A stretch of 64,000 nucleotides of DNA from Pleomorphovibrio marinus (GCF_003347495.1 NZ_QCXY01000001.1:868001-932000); one strand, 5' to 3'; shown: positions 32,966 to 42,312, counted from the stretch's first letter. Numbers and translations are program-made. The notes: generated from the sequence alone by a model not told the origin.

Positions 32966-35539
32966 TTGATCATGAATTTACTTAAGGAAGTTTCTTTCAC
33001 TTATCTATTTTGTTTCATTCTCGCGTCCATTAGCTATGGGCAAGAGACAAGCATGGAGTATTATTTGCCAAGTGGATATACCTATGATCCTAAAGTCCCC
33101 ACACCTGCCTCCCACTTGGGCTTTGAGGTAGGAGAATGGCATGCAAGTCACGATCAGGTGGTGAGTTATTTCAGATCCCTAGCGGCCTCCTCTGACAGGT
33201 TGTCTCTGATAGAATATGGAAAAAGCTATGAAATGCGGCCTTTAGTGATGCTAGTAGTAACCTCTCCATCCAATCAAAGTGACTTGGAGACCATCAAAAG
33301 TAATCGGAGCGGTTTGCGAAATGGACAAACCTTTGATCAATCCCAAGAAATACCTTTGGTAATGTATATGGGTCATACCGTTCACGGAAATGAACCTTCA
33401 GGAGTACAGGCATCACTCCTCACTGCCTATCACTTTGCCGCTGCGAATGAGGTAGGGGAAGACCTGGATAATATAGTTTTACTTATCGACCCTGTCTTGA
33501 ACCCTGACGGAATGAATAGGTTTTCATCCTGGGTAAATATGCACAAAAGCTATCATCCAAATGGGGATAAAAACAATAGGGAACTTAATGAGGCTTGGCC
33601 GGGGGGCAGGACTAACCACTATTGGTTTGATTTAAACAGGGACTGGCTGCCCGTTCAACATCCTGAATCAAGGGGCAGAATCACCCAAATTCAGGAATGG
33701 ATTCCTAATGTTGTTTTGGATTTTCATGAAATGGGAACTGACAACACCTATTTTTTCCAGCCGGGTATCCCCAGTAGAAACCATCCCCTTACACCTCAAA
33801 AAAACTTTGAAATTACGGAACGAATTGCTCAGTACCATGCAAAATTTTTAGACGAAATTGGCTCTTTATATTATAGTCAGGAAAGTTTTGACGACTTCTA
33901 CTATGGCAAGGGTTCTACCTATCCTGATATCCAGGGTGCGATAGGCATTCTCTTTGAGCAAGCTTCTTCCAGGGGTCACGTGCAGGAAAATGTCTATGGT
34001 AAAATCACATTTCCCTTTACCATTAGAAACCAGGTAAGAACTACCCTTTCCTCCTTCCAAGCTATAAAGGAAATGGGTCAGGAACTGAACAAATATATGG
34101 TGGACTTTTACCGGGAGGCCAAGGAAGAATCCGAATCGGACAGCAACAAAGCATTCATCTTTGGAAACAATGATGACTATGCACGCTCCTATCATTTGGC
34201 AGACATTCTCTTGCACCATGATATCGAGGTTTATGAGTTAAAGGAAGATGTAATGGTAAATGGCGTTCCTTTCGGAGCAAACAAGGCTTTTATCGTACCC
34301 TTCAATCAGCCCCAGTATCGGCTTATAAAATCCATGTTTGAAACCAGGACTAGTTTTCAGGACAGTCTTTTTTACGATGTTTCTGCATGGACACTCCCCA
34401 TGGCATTCAACCTAGACCATATGGCGCTTAGCTCTAGAATTTTCAATTTGGCTAACGTCGAAGAAGTGGAAAAGGGTTTTCCCATGAGAAAGGGCAGAAT
34501 CATGGGTTCTGTAGGGGCAAATTCCTATGCCTTTGAATGGCATGGATATTATGCACCCAAAGCGGCTTACGGGTTAATGGACAAGGGATACCAGGTTAGG
34601 GTAAGCCATGAACCATTTGAAACAGATTTAGGGATAAACTTTCGTAGGGGTAGTGTATTGGTAGAAAAAGGGAATGCTGGTGTGAGTGATCAGGAATTTT
34701 ATGAGGATTTGCAACTAGCTGCTGAGGAATGTGGACTCACCATTCATGCCATGGGTACTGGATACACCAGCGGCATCAATTTGGGGTCCCCTAGTATTGA
34801 TGTCCTAAAAAAGCCAGAAGTTGCCATTTTGGTGGACCGAGGTGCTTCAAGTAGTGATGCGGGCGAGATTTGGCATTTGTTTGACCAAAGGTTGGAAATC
34901 CCCCTTACCCTTATGCCTATGGATCGTTTTGCAAATGCTGACCTGAACCGGTATAACCTCCTCATTTTACCTTCGGGTTCCTACAATTCCCTCGGAAAAA
35001 GCGGTGCCGAAAAATTAAAGAATTGGGTAAATCAAGGTGGCACCATCATAGCTAGAGGAAGTGCCATGATTTGGCTTTCTCAACAGGAGTTGGCAAACTA
35101 TTCGTGGAAAACCTCCGACAAGGACGAAGAAATTCCCCAAAAAGCATATGCTGACCTGGAAAGAGAAAGGGGGGCTAGAGTCACAGGGGGAGCAATTTTT
35201 AAAGGAAAACTGGACATTACCCACCCTTTGGGTTATGGCTACTCCGATTCTTCCATTTTCCTATTTAAAAACGGCAATCAATTCTTGAAGCCGTCTAGTA
35301 ATTCTTATGCCAACCCACTACTCTATACCGATGATCCACTTGCAAGCGGATATATTCATCCCAGTAACTTGGATAAACTGAAAGATTCGGGAATGATACA
35401 GGTAGTGACCCAAGGACAGGGTAGAATTATAGGTTTTGTAGACAATCCGAACTTCAGAGCATTCTGGTTTGGAACAAATAAGCTGTTTTTGAATGCTGTG
35501 TTCTTTGGTCAAACTATTAACCCCCAATCAGGAAGATGA
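32966..35539 (+). CDS. Secreted M14 zinc carboxypeptidase with C-terminal amidotransferase-like domain
   Basis: An 857-residue exported peptidase. A signal peptide (YLFCFILASISYG) precedes an M14 domain: zinc ligands in GHTVHGNEPSG (His, Glu) and LDFHEMGTDN (His), substrate-binding NRDWLPVQHPE and catalytic Glu in GILFEQASSRGH near residue 333. After about residue 400 is an alpha/beta region and, at about 610-690, a class I glutamine-amidotransferase/DJ-1-like Rossmann part (VAILVDRGASSSDAG, LLILPSGSYN, NWVNQGGTIIARG), then a beta-rich tail. This layout is known for large Bacteroidota M14 family proteins. The in-frame start could also be two codons downstream. Confidence 0.88.
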   Translation: MIMNLLKEVSFTYLFCFILASISYGQETSMEYYLPSGYTYDPKVPTPASHLGFEVGEWHASHDQVVSYFRSLAASSDRLSLIEYGKSYEMRPLVMLVVTSPSNQSDLETIKSNRSGLRNGQTFDQSQEIPLVMYMGHTVHGNEPSGVQASLLTAYHFAAANEVGEDLDNIVLLIDPVLNPDGMNRFSSWVNMHKSYHPNGDKNNRELNEAWPGGRTNHYWFDLNRDWLPVQHPESRGRITQIQEWIPNVVLDFHEMGTDNTYFFQPGIPSRNHPLTPQKNFEITERIAQYHAKFLDEIGSLYYSQESFDDFYYGKGSTYPDIQGAIGILFEQASSRGHVQENVYGKITFPFTIRNQVRTTLSSFQAIKEMGQELNKYMVDFYREAKEESESDSNKAFIFGNNDDYARSYHLADILLHHDIEVYELKEDVMVNGVPFGANKAFIVPFNQPQYRLIKSMFETRTSFQDSLFYDVSAWTLPMAFNLDHMALSSRIFNLANVEEVEKGFPMRKGRIMGSVGANSYAFEWHGYYAPKAAYGLMDKGYQVRVSHEPFETDLGINFRRGSVLVEKGNAGVSDQEFYEDLQLAAEECGLTIHAMGTGYTSGINLGSPSIDVLKKPEVAILVDRGASSSDAGEIWHLFDQRLEIPLTLMPMDRFANADLNRYNLLILPSGSYNSLGKSGAEKLKNWVNQGGTIIARGSAMIWLSQQELANYSWKTSDKDEEIPQKAYADLERERGARVTGGAIFKGKLDITHPLGYGYSDSSIFLFKNGNQFLKPSSNSYANPLLYTDDPLASGYIHPSNLDKLKDSGMIQVVTQGQGRIIGFVDNPNFRAFWFGTNKLFLNAVFFGQTINPQSGR

Positions 35540-36036
35540 AATCGAGCCTGCCTGGACGGCAATCAGGCATGACGCGAGCGACACACAATGGGATGATTAT
35601 AGACTGCGAGATTCTCCCGAAATAAATTCGGGACAGGCTATATAGCCTATAAAAAGCAAATTATAATCATGTGAAAACACAATGGTTTGTGGTTTTAAAT
35701 GTAAAATGGCCATCTTTTCCTTGCATCGAATGAGCCCTATTGCACTTGCCTGGTCCCTGTTTGGATAATCCAGTTTTCTCATTATGCCTTCAGGCCTCTG
35801 TCAAATCACAAATAACCTTAGATTATTTCTGAGGACGAATTACTTTACCCAAAAACATTTAATTTCCAGCTTTCTTTAGGTGACCCTTACAGATGGCATT
35901 ACTTTTCAATCATTAATTTCTCTTACTTAGGCCTATTAAGCAATTTCAAGGAATTATCCCTTGAAAAGCATATTTTAACATATACCTTTTTAGTTTATTC
36001 AAAATTACTTTACTTTGTATTAGTTTACCCAACGAA
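35540..36036. repeat. Gene-free stretch with intergenic repeat-like palindromes
   Basis: The first 110 bases contain three inverted repeats: GCCTG...CAGGC (35546-35568), TCCCGAA ATAAA TTCGGGA (35615-35633) and the perfect palindrome AGGCTATATAGCCT (35635-35648). Base composition is richer in GC than the rest of the gap. Reverse translation gives the CPEFISGESRSL-type peptide that I know as an artefact of intergenic repeats in many Bacteroidota. No second copy was seen in the window. From about 35700 to 36036 nothing is recognised beyond AT-rich DNA. Confidence 0.5.
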
Positions 36037-36540
36037 ATGATTCAAAAGCTTTTTCCTTTAGATAAGAACTATCTGCTCCGACAGGCGCAGGCTTCCGTTT
36101 TGGATACAGGCCTTAGGGTAATGGTGGATGAGCTCAGGGCCTCCTACACCCGATTGTACAATCCACTTGGGCTCAAGGATGATACTTATCTGTGTATTAT
36201 TTCAAATGAGGATTTTCCACATGAATATGTCAGCTATATTTATGAACAACTCTGTGGCATATATCGGTACCGATATGGTTCTAACCAACTCGAGATCTTG
36301 TTTGATGGTAGGTCCCATTCGGACAAGTACCAAGAGGACTGGATCGTTCAACTTCAAGAATGGGTAAGGGAGCTGGGAAACCACGAATCCTATGTGAAAA
36401 GCTTACTAAGAATGACTTTATTGTATGACACGGAGAGTAGGGCTATTTTTTCCGAAAACCGATGCAAAAGCTTTCTCAACGAGTATTTTGAAGTGAAGAT
36501 TATTAAGCGGAAAGGAGACTTGGTACTTAAAACTGCCTGA
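36037..36540 (+). CDS. Conserved hypothetical protein
   Basis: A 167-residue probably cytoplasmic protein (no signal peptide, balanced charge, several aromatic residues). Visible stretches are LRVMVDELRASYTRLYNPLGL, SNEDFPHEYVSYIYEQL, and a C-terminal LNEYFEVKIIKRKGDLVL strand pair. It matches no family that I can name. Its stop is immediately next to the stop of the convergent DUF4286 gene (36540/36541). Confidence 0.65.
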   Translation: MIQKLFPLDKNYLLRQAQASVLDTGLRVMVDELRASYTRLYNPLGLKDDTYLCIISNEDFPHEYVSYIYEQLCGIYRYRYGSNQLEILFDGRSHSDKYQEDWIVQLQEWVRELGNHESYVKSLLRMTLLYDTESRAIFSENRCKSFLNEYFEVKIIKRKGDLVLKTA

Positions 36541-36846
36541 TTAATCCACAGATTCCAATAGTGACCTGAAAGAAACAAACTGCTCACCAAATTTTTTCTC
36601 CAATAAAACCCTGAGCTCCCGGGCACACTCGGCTTCAAAAGTTTTCATTTCAGCCATTGACCTAGTATGAAACTGCACAGAAAAATTTACCCCCTCTCCA
36701 GGTTCGTGATGGAGCAAGCGCAAAAATCTGTGTTCATAAAAACACCCTGATTTTAAGGCCTTTGGTATATAATGCTGTTTCATCCATGAGATAAAATCAG
36801 TTTCATTTTCAGGACTGATACTGATGGTAATATTATAAAGGATCAT
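36541..36846 (-). CDS. DUF4286 family protein
   Basis: A 101-residue Bacteroidota protein of the DUF4286 family, with a ferredoxin-like/dimeric alpha-beta barrel pattern: MILYNITISISPE strand, FISWMKQHYIPKAL helix, FSVQFHTRSMAEMKTFE and the C-terminal LEKKFGEQFVSFRSLLE. No catalytic residues are known for the family. It converges on the preceding hypothetical gene and diverges from the carotenoid operon across 86-100 bp. Confidence 0.85.
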   Translation of the reverse strand: MILYNITISISPENETDFISWMKQHYIPKALKSGCFYEHRFLRLLHHEPGEGVNFSVQFHTRSMAEMKTFEAECARELRVLLEKKFGEQFVSFRSLLESVD

Positions 36847-36865
36847 GATAGGTTCAAACTTTTAC

Positions 36866-36873
36866 TAAATTTG
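36866..36873 (+). promoter_or_regulatory. Candidate -7 box of the carotenoid operon
   Basis: TAAATTTG matches TAnnTTTG, 60-75 bp before the possible starts of the CruF-like gene. No -33 TTG is obvious. If the CarH-like regulator at the end of the operon controls it, its operator should lie here. Confidence 0.35.
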
Positions 36874-36932
36874 AAATCGAAAGGTGGATAAAGTTAGGGA
36901 AGTTTCATTAAACAAATGGGAAAGAAAATGAA

Positions 36933-37625
36933 TTGTGTACCCAAGACATGGAAATAAATAGGTTCAGAATGCAACAACTATTACCAGTATCTTGGAAATT
37001 AAATCCTATTAGCATTGCCAAAATAGCTATTAGCATTTTTTATGCAGTTGGTATCGCTGGTTTGATTTGGGAAGAAACCAGAAGCATATTTCAATTTCTA
37101 ACCCCCTTTCACCTTCTTTTGAGTGCGATTATCTTGTTTTACTTTCACCAAGATTGGAATAAAGCTTTTTTGGTATTCGGGATATTGACCTTTCTTATTG
37201 GAATGTCCTCAGAAATAATAGGTGTCAAAACCGGATTAATTTTTGGCGATTACATCTATGGCCCCGTATTGGGTTTGAAACTTATGGAGGTTCCGCTAAT
37301 AATCGGAGTCAATTGGTTGATTTTAGCGTATATGTGGGGGAAGTTAAGTGGGGATTTAAATATTTCCCGGCTATACGCGGCAATTGTTGCCTCCATAGGT
37401 ATGGTAGCCATGGATTTTCTTATAGAGCCAGTAGCCATTGCTTTGGACTTTTGGCAATGGACATCCGGCGACATTCCTTTTTCTAATTATTTGGGTTGGT
37501 TGGGGATTGCCTTCCTCATACAACTGAGCTTTCAATTCCTGCCTTTTCAGAAGAAAAACACAATTTCAAGTTATTTATTAGTAAATATGTGTCTTTTTTT
37601 TGCAATTTTAAATTTTCTACTTTAG
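36933..37625 (+). CDS. Carotenoid biosynthesis protein (CruF/DUF422-like)
   Basis: A 230-residue membrane protein with about six to seven hydrophobic helices. The family (PF04240) includes CruF-type carotenoid hydratases that add water to the 1,2 double bond of acyclic carotenoid ends. The motif GxKTGLIFGDYIYGPVLGLK, VPLIIGVNWLILAY, and MVAMDFLIEPVAIALDFWQW are the conserved blocks with acidic residues in membrane helices. An ATG at 36948 is an alternative start. It is followed 42 bp later by crtZ-like and the MerR regulator genes, so a pigment operon is evident; crtB/crtI are not in the window. Confidence 0.85.
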   Translation: MCTQDMEINRFRMQQLLPVSWKLNPISIAKIAISIFYAVGIAGLIWEETRSIFQFLTPFHLLLSAIILFYFHQDWNKAFLVFGILTFLIGMSSEIIGVKTGLIFGDYIYGPVLGLKLMEVPLIIGVNWLILAYMWGKLSGDLNISRLYAAIVASIGMVAMDFLIEPVAIALDFWQWTSGDIPFSNYLGWLGIAFLIQLSFQFLPFQKKNTISSYLLVNMCLFFAILNFLL

Positions 37626-37667
37626 TCGGTTAAACATTATGAAAACAATAAGGTTAGGAGTTAGGAT

Positions 37668-38108
37668 ATGTATGCTGTAATGTTTGTCGTGTTGGGTTTT
37701 GTGCTTATGGAGATTTCAGGATGGTTTATACATAAATACATAATGCACGGGCCTCTTTGGAATATTCATAAGACGCACCATCAGCACAATAGTGGTATAT
37801 TCGAGTTGAACGATTTGTTCTCCTTGGCTTTTGGGCTAATAGCGGTAGTCTTGATCCTATTAGGTGTCGAAAATTTGGATGCCAGGTTTTGGATTGGAAT
37901 AGGTATATCTTTGTATGGCATGAGTTATTTTGTTATTCATGATATCCTCATCCACAGAAGAAAGAAATGGATGAAGAAGCCCAAGTCCGGATTTCTTATG
38001 GGGTTGTTTAGGGCACATCAGGCTCATCATGTTAGTAGAAAAAGAGATGATGCCGTTTCCTTCGGTTTGTTTTTTGTGCCCTTAAGGTATTTTAAAAATA
38101 AGAAATAA
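37668..38108 (+). CDS. Beta-carotene hydroxylase (CrtZ-type)
   Basis: A 146-residue di-iron membrane hydroxylase of the fatty-acid hydroxylase superfamily. Its histidine boxes are HKYIMH, HKTHHQH, HDILIHRR and HQAHHVSR, the pattern of CrtZ, which adds hydroxyl groups to beta-ionone rings (zeaxanthin formation). Four hydrophobic helices are visible. Its TAA overlaps the ATG of the MerR-type regulator by one base (TAATG), so the pair is translationally coupled. Confidence 0.9.
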   Translation: MYAVMFVVLGFVLMEISGWFIHKYIMHGPLWNIHKTHHQHNSGIFELNDLFSLAFGLIAVVLILLGVENLDARFWIGIGISLYGMSYFVIHDILIHRRKKWMKKPKSGFLMGLFRAHQAHHVSRKRDDAVSFGLFFVPLRYFKNKK

Positions 38109-38998
38109 TGGTAAGGAACTATTCGATTAAGGATCTAGAGCAACTTTCGGGGATTAAAGCCCATACATTAAGAATATGGGAACAAAGATATAATTTGCTC
38201 TCACCAAAGCGGACCGAAACCAACATCCGATATTACGATGATGCGGATTTGAGGCTGATTTTGAATGTAGCCTTGCTCAACGAGCATGGATATAAAATCA
38301 GTAAAATTGCAAAACTATCTACTGAAGAGTTAAAGGAAGAAGTGGTCAAGCTTACGGATCGCTCTTTCACCTATGACGACCAAATTCATTCTCTAACCAT
38401 CGCAATGGTGGATTTAGACGAGCCCAGATTTGAAAAAATAATTTCCACAAATATCCTCAAATTAGGTTTTGAGGAAACCATGCTCAACATTATTTATCCC
38501 TTTCTATCCAAAATAGGGGTTTTATGGCAAACAGGTGCCATCCACCCAGGCCAAGAGCACTTTATCAGCAATCTGGTACGACAGAAGTTGATTGTAGCCA
38601 TTGATGGACAGGTTTATACGGGTGGAGGAAAGAAATTCCTTTTATTTCTACCAGAAGGGGAGCTTCACGAAATATCATTGCTGTTTTCTTGCTATCTATT
38701 GAAAACTAGTGGCCATCAGGTCATATATCTCGGCCAGAATACACCAGATGAGGATCTTTATGCGGTTTACAAAGTGCACAGACCGGATTTTCTGGTAAGT
38801 GTTTTCACCACTCATCCTACAGCTGAAGAGGTTCAATCTTACATAAATGATCTGAGCAATAGGTATTCTAAAAGTAACATCTGGATATCTGGGTATCAGG
38901 TATTGGGAAGAGACCTTAACATCCCAGACAATGTAAGAGTACTTCATTATCTGAAAGAAATTAAGGAATACCTCCAAGATTTAGCTGAAGTTGCCTAA
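38108..38998 (+). CDS. MerR-family, B12-binding (CarH-like) transcriptional regulator
   Basis: A 296-residue regulator with an N-terminal MerR helix-turn-helix (YSIKDLEQLSGIKAHTLRIWEQRY), a helical linker and a C-terminal B12-binding module. The cap signature of CarA/CarH, Trp-x9-Glu-His, is complete (Trp140, Glu150, His151). In the Rossmann part the expected ExHxxG is ELHEIS with His187 as candidate lower cobalt ligand, with Ser in place of Gly. SGYQVLG stands near the second conserved block. Such proteins repress carotenoid genes in the dark with adenosylcobalamin and release them in light. Coupling to the crtZ-like gene supports that role. Confidence 0.87.
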   Translation: MVRNYSIKDLEQLSGIKAHTLRIWEQRYNLLSPKRTETNIRYYDDADLRLILNVALLNEHGYKISKIAKLSTEELKEEVVKLTDRSFTYDDQIHSLTIAMVDLDEPRFEKIISTNILKLGFEETMLNIIYPFLSKIGVLWQTGAIHPGQEHFISNLVRQKLIVAIDGQVYTGGGKKFLLFLPEGELHEISLLFSCYLLKTSGHQVIYLGQNTPDEDLYAVYKVHRPDFLVSVFTTHPTAEEVQSYINDLSNRYSKSNIWISGYQVLGRDLNIPDNVRVLHYLKEIKEYLQDLAEVA

Positions 38999-39163
38999 AA
39001 GATTAAGCGTAATTTTATTTATTTCTTTTCCACTTATCCCTTTTTTTGTTTTTACTTTCACAAAATATTTAATTTTTTTATTCAAATCCCTTATATTTCA
39101 AGAAATATGATTTGTAATCTATTTAGATTACTGTATTCATATTTAAAAAAAGATTAAAGCAAA

Positions 39164-40912
39164 GTGATAGGATTACATATTAAAGTTTGGAGAATGCTCT
39201 GTTTTGCATTCCTGTTGGGGATTGGTTCCTGTAGTGAAAAACCTGAGTTACCCCCCGGCGACGAAGATAATGGAGGTCTCTTTCTTCCAAAGGGTTTTGA
39301 AGCCGTTGTTGTGGCAGATAGTGTGGGCCGGTCTCGCCACCTTACTGTAAACGAAAAAGGAAACATCTATGTAAAACTTCGCGTGCCCGACAAGGAAGGA
39401 AATGGCCTAGTTGCAATAAGGGATGAAAATGGGGATGGCAAAGCGGATGTAATATCCTATTTTGGAGATTATGAAGATACGGGAAACTACGGCACCGGAA
39501 TGCGGATCTACAAGGGTTTTCTCTATTTCAGTACTGCGGGGGAAGTTTACAGGCAAAAATTGGATGAGAATAGTTTAGTACCGACTGGAAAGGTGGAACT
39601 TATCCTCAAGGATGACTATAAAAATGCCGAACATGGGTACGAACATATTGCCAAACCTCTAGCCTTTGACGATGAGGGTCATTTGTATGTACCCTTTGGT
39701 TCTCCAGGAGATGTATGTCAAGAGTTTAATCGAAGACCTGGATCCATGGGGTTGGATCCTTGCCCACAGCTAGAGTGGCACGGAGGGATCTGGAGATTTG
39801 ACGCAAACAAGCTTAACCAAACCCAGCAGGAGCATGGTTATCTCTATGCTACAGGAATCCGAAGCGTGGTCGCAATGGATTGGAATTCAAGCGAAAACGC
39901 CCTGTATGTGGTGCAGCATGGCAGAGACAACATGAACAGAACCTGGCCGGATATGTATTCTCCCTGGGAAAGTGCGGTATTGCCTTCCGAGGAGTTTTTT
40001 CGGGTGGATGAAGGCACAGATGGGGGCTGGCCATACTACTATTACGACCAGATTCAGGGCAAAAAATTGTTAAACCCCGAATATGGTGGTGACAAAGAAA
40101 TAGAAGCAGACCCTTTGGAGATCACCAATCCCCTTATCGGTTTTCCTGGCCACTTTGCACCCAATGATCTCTTGTTTTACAGTGGGGACCAGTTCCCCGA
40201 TCGGTATAAAAACGGTGCATTTGTCGCCTTTCACGGTTCCACAATTCGCGGGCCTTATCCCCAGGCTGGTTACTTTGTGGGATTCGTGCCCTTCGAAAAC
40301 GGTAAACCTTCCGGCTCTTGGGAGGTCTTTGCCGATGGATTTGCACAATTGGACACCATCGTTAATACCGGTGACGCAGCCGCACGCCCTATGGGTTTGT
40401 CCGAGGGACCAGATGGTTCATTATACATCACCGAGAGTGTGCAAGGCAAAGTATGGAGGGTAATGTACAAGGATAAAAAGAGTAATTTTGACCAAGATGC
40501 TCTCAATAAACTTGAAGACCGAAAGAATACTCGTACCAACATAAAGGACCCGCATCCAGAAAAAGACAACTTGGAAGTGGGCATGATAGAGGCTGGAGCC
40601 AAAATTTACAACATGTATTGCGGCACTTGTCATCAGCGCGATGGTAAAGGGGATGGTACCCGCTTTCCTCCACTAGCAGAGACGGACTGGGTAACTGGAA
40701 ACAAGCGTCGGCTTATTGAAATCCTGCTCAAAGGCATGGAAGGCCCCATCACTGTGAACGGTGTGGAATACAACCAAATTATGCCCGCACACAATTTCCT
40801 CAGCAACGAAGACCTGGCCTCCGTTCTCACCTATATACGAAGGAGTTTTGGAAACAATGCAAGTAGCATTTCTGCCACTGAAGTGGAAAAAGTTAGAGAC
40901 TCCCTGGATTAA
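39164..40912 (+). CDS. PQQ-type sugar dehydrogenase-like/cytochrome c lipoprotein
   Basis: A 582-residue exported oxidoreductase. The N-terminus is a lipoprotein signal (LCFAFLLGIGSC). GTG 39164 gives a basic n-region; ATG 39194 is an alternative. The large domain is a beta-propeller of the glucose/sorbosone dehydrogenase type (PKGFEAVVVADS, ATGIRSVVAMDWN, VQHGRDNMN, MGLSEGPDGSLYI). The last 110 residues hold a cytochrome c domain with the heme motif CGTCH near residue 486 and a likely axial Met in QIMPAH. It should oxidise a sugar or polyol outside the inner membrane and pass electrons to the respiratory chain. It opens a set of exported enzymes. Confidence 0.85.
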   Translation: MIGLHIKVWRMLCFAFLLGIGSCSEKPELPPGDEDNGGLFLPKGFEAVVVADSVGRSRHLTVNEKGNIYVKLRVPDKEGNGLVAIRDENGDGKADVISYFGDYEDTGNYGTGMRIYKGFLYFSTAGEVYRQKLDENSLVPTGKVELILKDDYKNAEHGYEHIAKPLAFDDEGHLYVPFGSPGDVCQEFNRRPGSMGLDPCPQLEWHGGIWRFDANKLNQTQQEHGYLYATGIRSVVAMDWNSSENALYVVQHGRDNMNRTWPDMYSPWESAVLPSEEFFRVDEGTDGGWPYYYYDQIQGKKLLNPEYGGDKEIEADPLEITNPLIGFPGHFAPNDLLFYSGDQFPDRYKNGAFVAFHGSTIRGPYPQAGYFVGFVPFENGKPSGSWEVFADGFAQLDTIVNTGDAAARPMGLSEGPDGSLYITESVQGKVWRVMYKDKKSNFDQDALNKLEDRKNTRTNIKDPHPEKDNLEVGMIEAGAKIYNMYCGTCHQRDGKGDGTRFPPLAETDWVTGNKRRLIEILLKGMEGPITVNGVEYNQIMPAHNFLSNEDLASVLTYIRRSFGNNASSISATEVEKVRDSLD

Positions 40913-40923
40913 ATCAGCGAATT

Positions 40924-41688
40924 ATGTGGAATATTACGTCAAGTATAATGGGTATTGCCACCCTGATATTGGGATTGGTTTATACTCCAGAAAACGAAGC
41001 CCCTATGCAAGAAGCAACGGATCCTATCAATGTTTACCATGTCCAGCCCCTACAGGGCACGATGGAGATTGATGCCAAATGGAATAAACCAGTTTGGTCC
41101 ACTGTACCTGCCATCACTATTACGCATATAATGGGTGATAAACCTCATTTTATGCCGGAAACCGAGGCCAAACTTGCCTATGATACCCATTATATTTATG
41201 GAATTTTTAGGGTAAAAGATCGGTATGTGATCAGTGAAGAAACCAAACCCAATGGTCCGGTATCCAGAGACAGTTGTGTGGAATGGTTTTTTGCTCCAGA
41301 TGAAGATAGCCCACATACTTACTTCAACATCGAAATCAATGCAGGAGGCACTACCCTTTTCCACCATGTTACTGTACCCAGAAAAGAGTACAAAGTCATC
41401 GATGAAGAGGATATTTCGGAAATTACGGTAGCTACCAGCATGCCATCGGTAATTTCTCCAGAAATCACCTCGGATACCACATGGATCGTGGAATATAAAA
41501 TTCCTATCCGCCTACTCAAAAAGTACAGCAACATAACCCAACCCAGTAAAGGAGTCACCTGGAAGGCTAACTTCTATAAAACAGCAAACCGAAACAGCAA
41601 CCCCCATTATATCACCTGGAACATAGTAGAAAACCCAAGACCAGACTTTCATTTACCACAATATTTTGGGAAATTGATATTTCAATGA
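40924..41688 (+). CDS. Exported CBM9-like carbohydrate-binding protein
   Basis: A 254-residue protein with an N-terminal hydrophobic segment (SIMGIATLILGLVY) and one carbohydrate-binding family 9-like (DOMON-type) beta-sandwich: IDAKWNKPVWSTVPAI, EAKLAYDTHYIYGIFRVKD, SRDSCVEWFFAPDED and TWIVEYKIPIRLL are typical. It lies 11 bp after the sugar dehydrogenase gene and is surely co-transcribed. It may present a sugar or a heme-linked electron path to that enzyme. Confidence 0.8.
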   Translation: MWNITSSIMGIATLILGLVYTPENEAPMQEATDPINVYHVQPLQGTMEIDAKWNKPVWSTVPAITITHIMGDKPHFMPETEAKLAYDTHYIYGIFRVKDRYVISEETKPNGPVSRDSCVEWFFAPDEDSPHTYFNIEINAGGTTLFHHVTVPRKEYKVIDEEDISEITVATSMPSVISPEITSDTTWIVEYKIPIRLLKKYSNITQPSKGVTWKANFYKTANRNSNPHYITWNIVENPRPDFHLPQYFGKLIFQ

Positions 41689-41711
41689 TCATCCACTAAC
41701 AAACAACAACT

Positions 41712-42251
41712 ATGAAAAACTTAAGTACACTATTTCTTTGTCTATTGGCCCTTATTTATTGCCAGTCTTTACAGGCCCAAAATAGTTTCGACCCTGAGGC
41801 AAAACTTTCCGAAATGGGGATTTCCCTGGTTCCACCTTCCCCTTCCACCTCAAATATTTTGAAATCCGTCCGAACCGGAAACTTGGTATTCCTTTCCGGG
41901 CATGGTCCTACCAACGCTGAAGGAGAGACTACCAGAGGAAAGCTAGGTGTTGACCTCGATGTAGAACAGGGTAGGGAGGCCGCAAAATTAACTGGGATTC
42001 AGCTGTTGTCCTCTTTAAAGGCAGAAATTGGGGATTTGAAAAAAGTGAAGAAGATCGTAAAAGTGCTAGGGATGGTAAATAGTGCTCCCGATTTTGTCCA
42101 ACAACCCGCCGTGGTTCACGGGTTTACCGATTTTATGGTGGAGGTTTTTGGAGAAGAAAGGGGAAAGCACGCCAGGTCAGCAGTAGGTATGGCTTCATTA
42201 CCCGGTGGGATGGCTATAGAGATAGAAATGATTGTAGAAATTGAGGATTGA
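41712..42251 (+). CDS. Exported RidA-family protein
   Basis: A 179-residue RidA/YjgF-like trimer-forming protein with a cleavable signal peptide (LFLCLLALIYCQSLQAQ). The core motifs are LVFLSGHGPTN, GRLGVDLDV-like GKLGVDLDVEQGREAAKL and the C-terminal HARSAVGMASLPGGMAIEIEMI, where the arginine that binds imine acids (RSAVG) is kept. RidA normally acts in the cytosol hydrolysing enamine/imine products of PLP enzymes; an exported form is unusual and fits the exported PLP enzyme encoded next. Confidence 0.85.
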   Translation: MKNLSTLFLCLLALIYCQSLQAQNSFDPEAKLSEMGISLVPPSPSTSNILKSVRTGNLVFLSGHGPTNAEGETTRGKLGVDLDVEQGREAAKLTGIQLLSSLKAEIGDLKKVKKIVKVLGMVNSAPDFVQQPAVVHGFTDFMVEVFGEERGKHARSAVGMASLPGGMAIEIEMIVEIED

Positions 42252-42312
42252 ATAATAAACCAAAAATCACCTCTTGCAGCTTGTCAGCAAGTAGGGTCAA
42301 AACGATAATAAC

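Noticed and set aside
35597-35782. 61-codon minus-strand frame in the intergenic stretch
   Set aside because: It is translation of the palindromic repeat (ends with the CPEFISGES-type string) and has no support as a gene.
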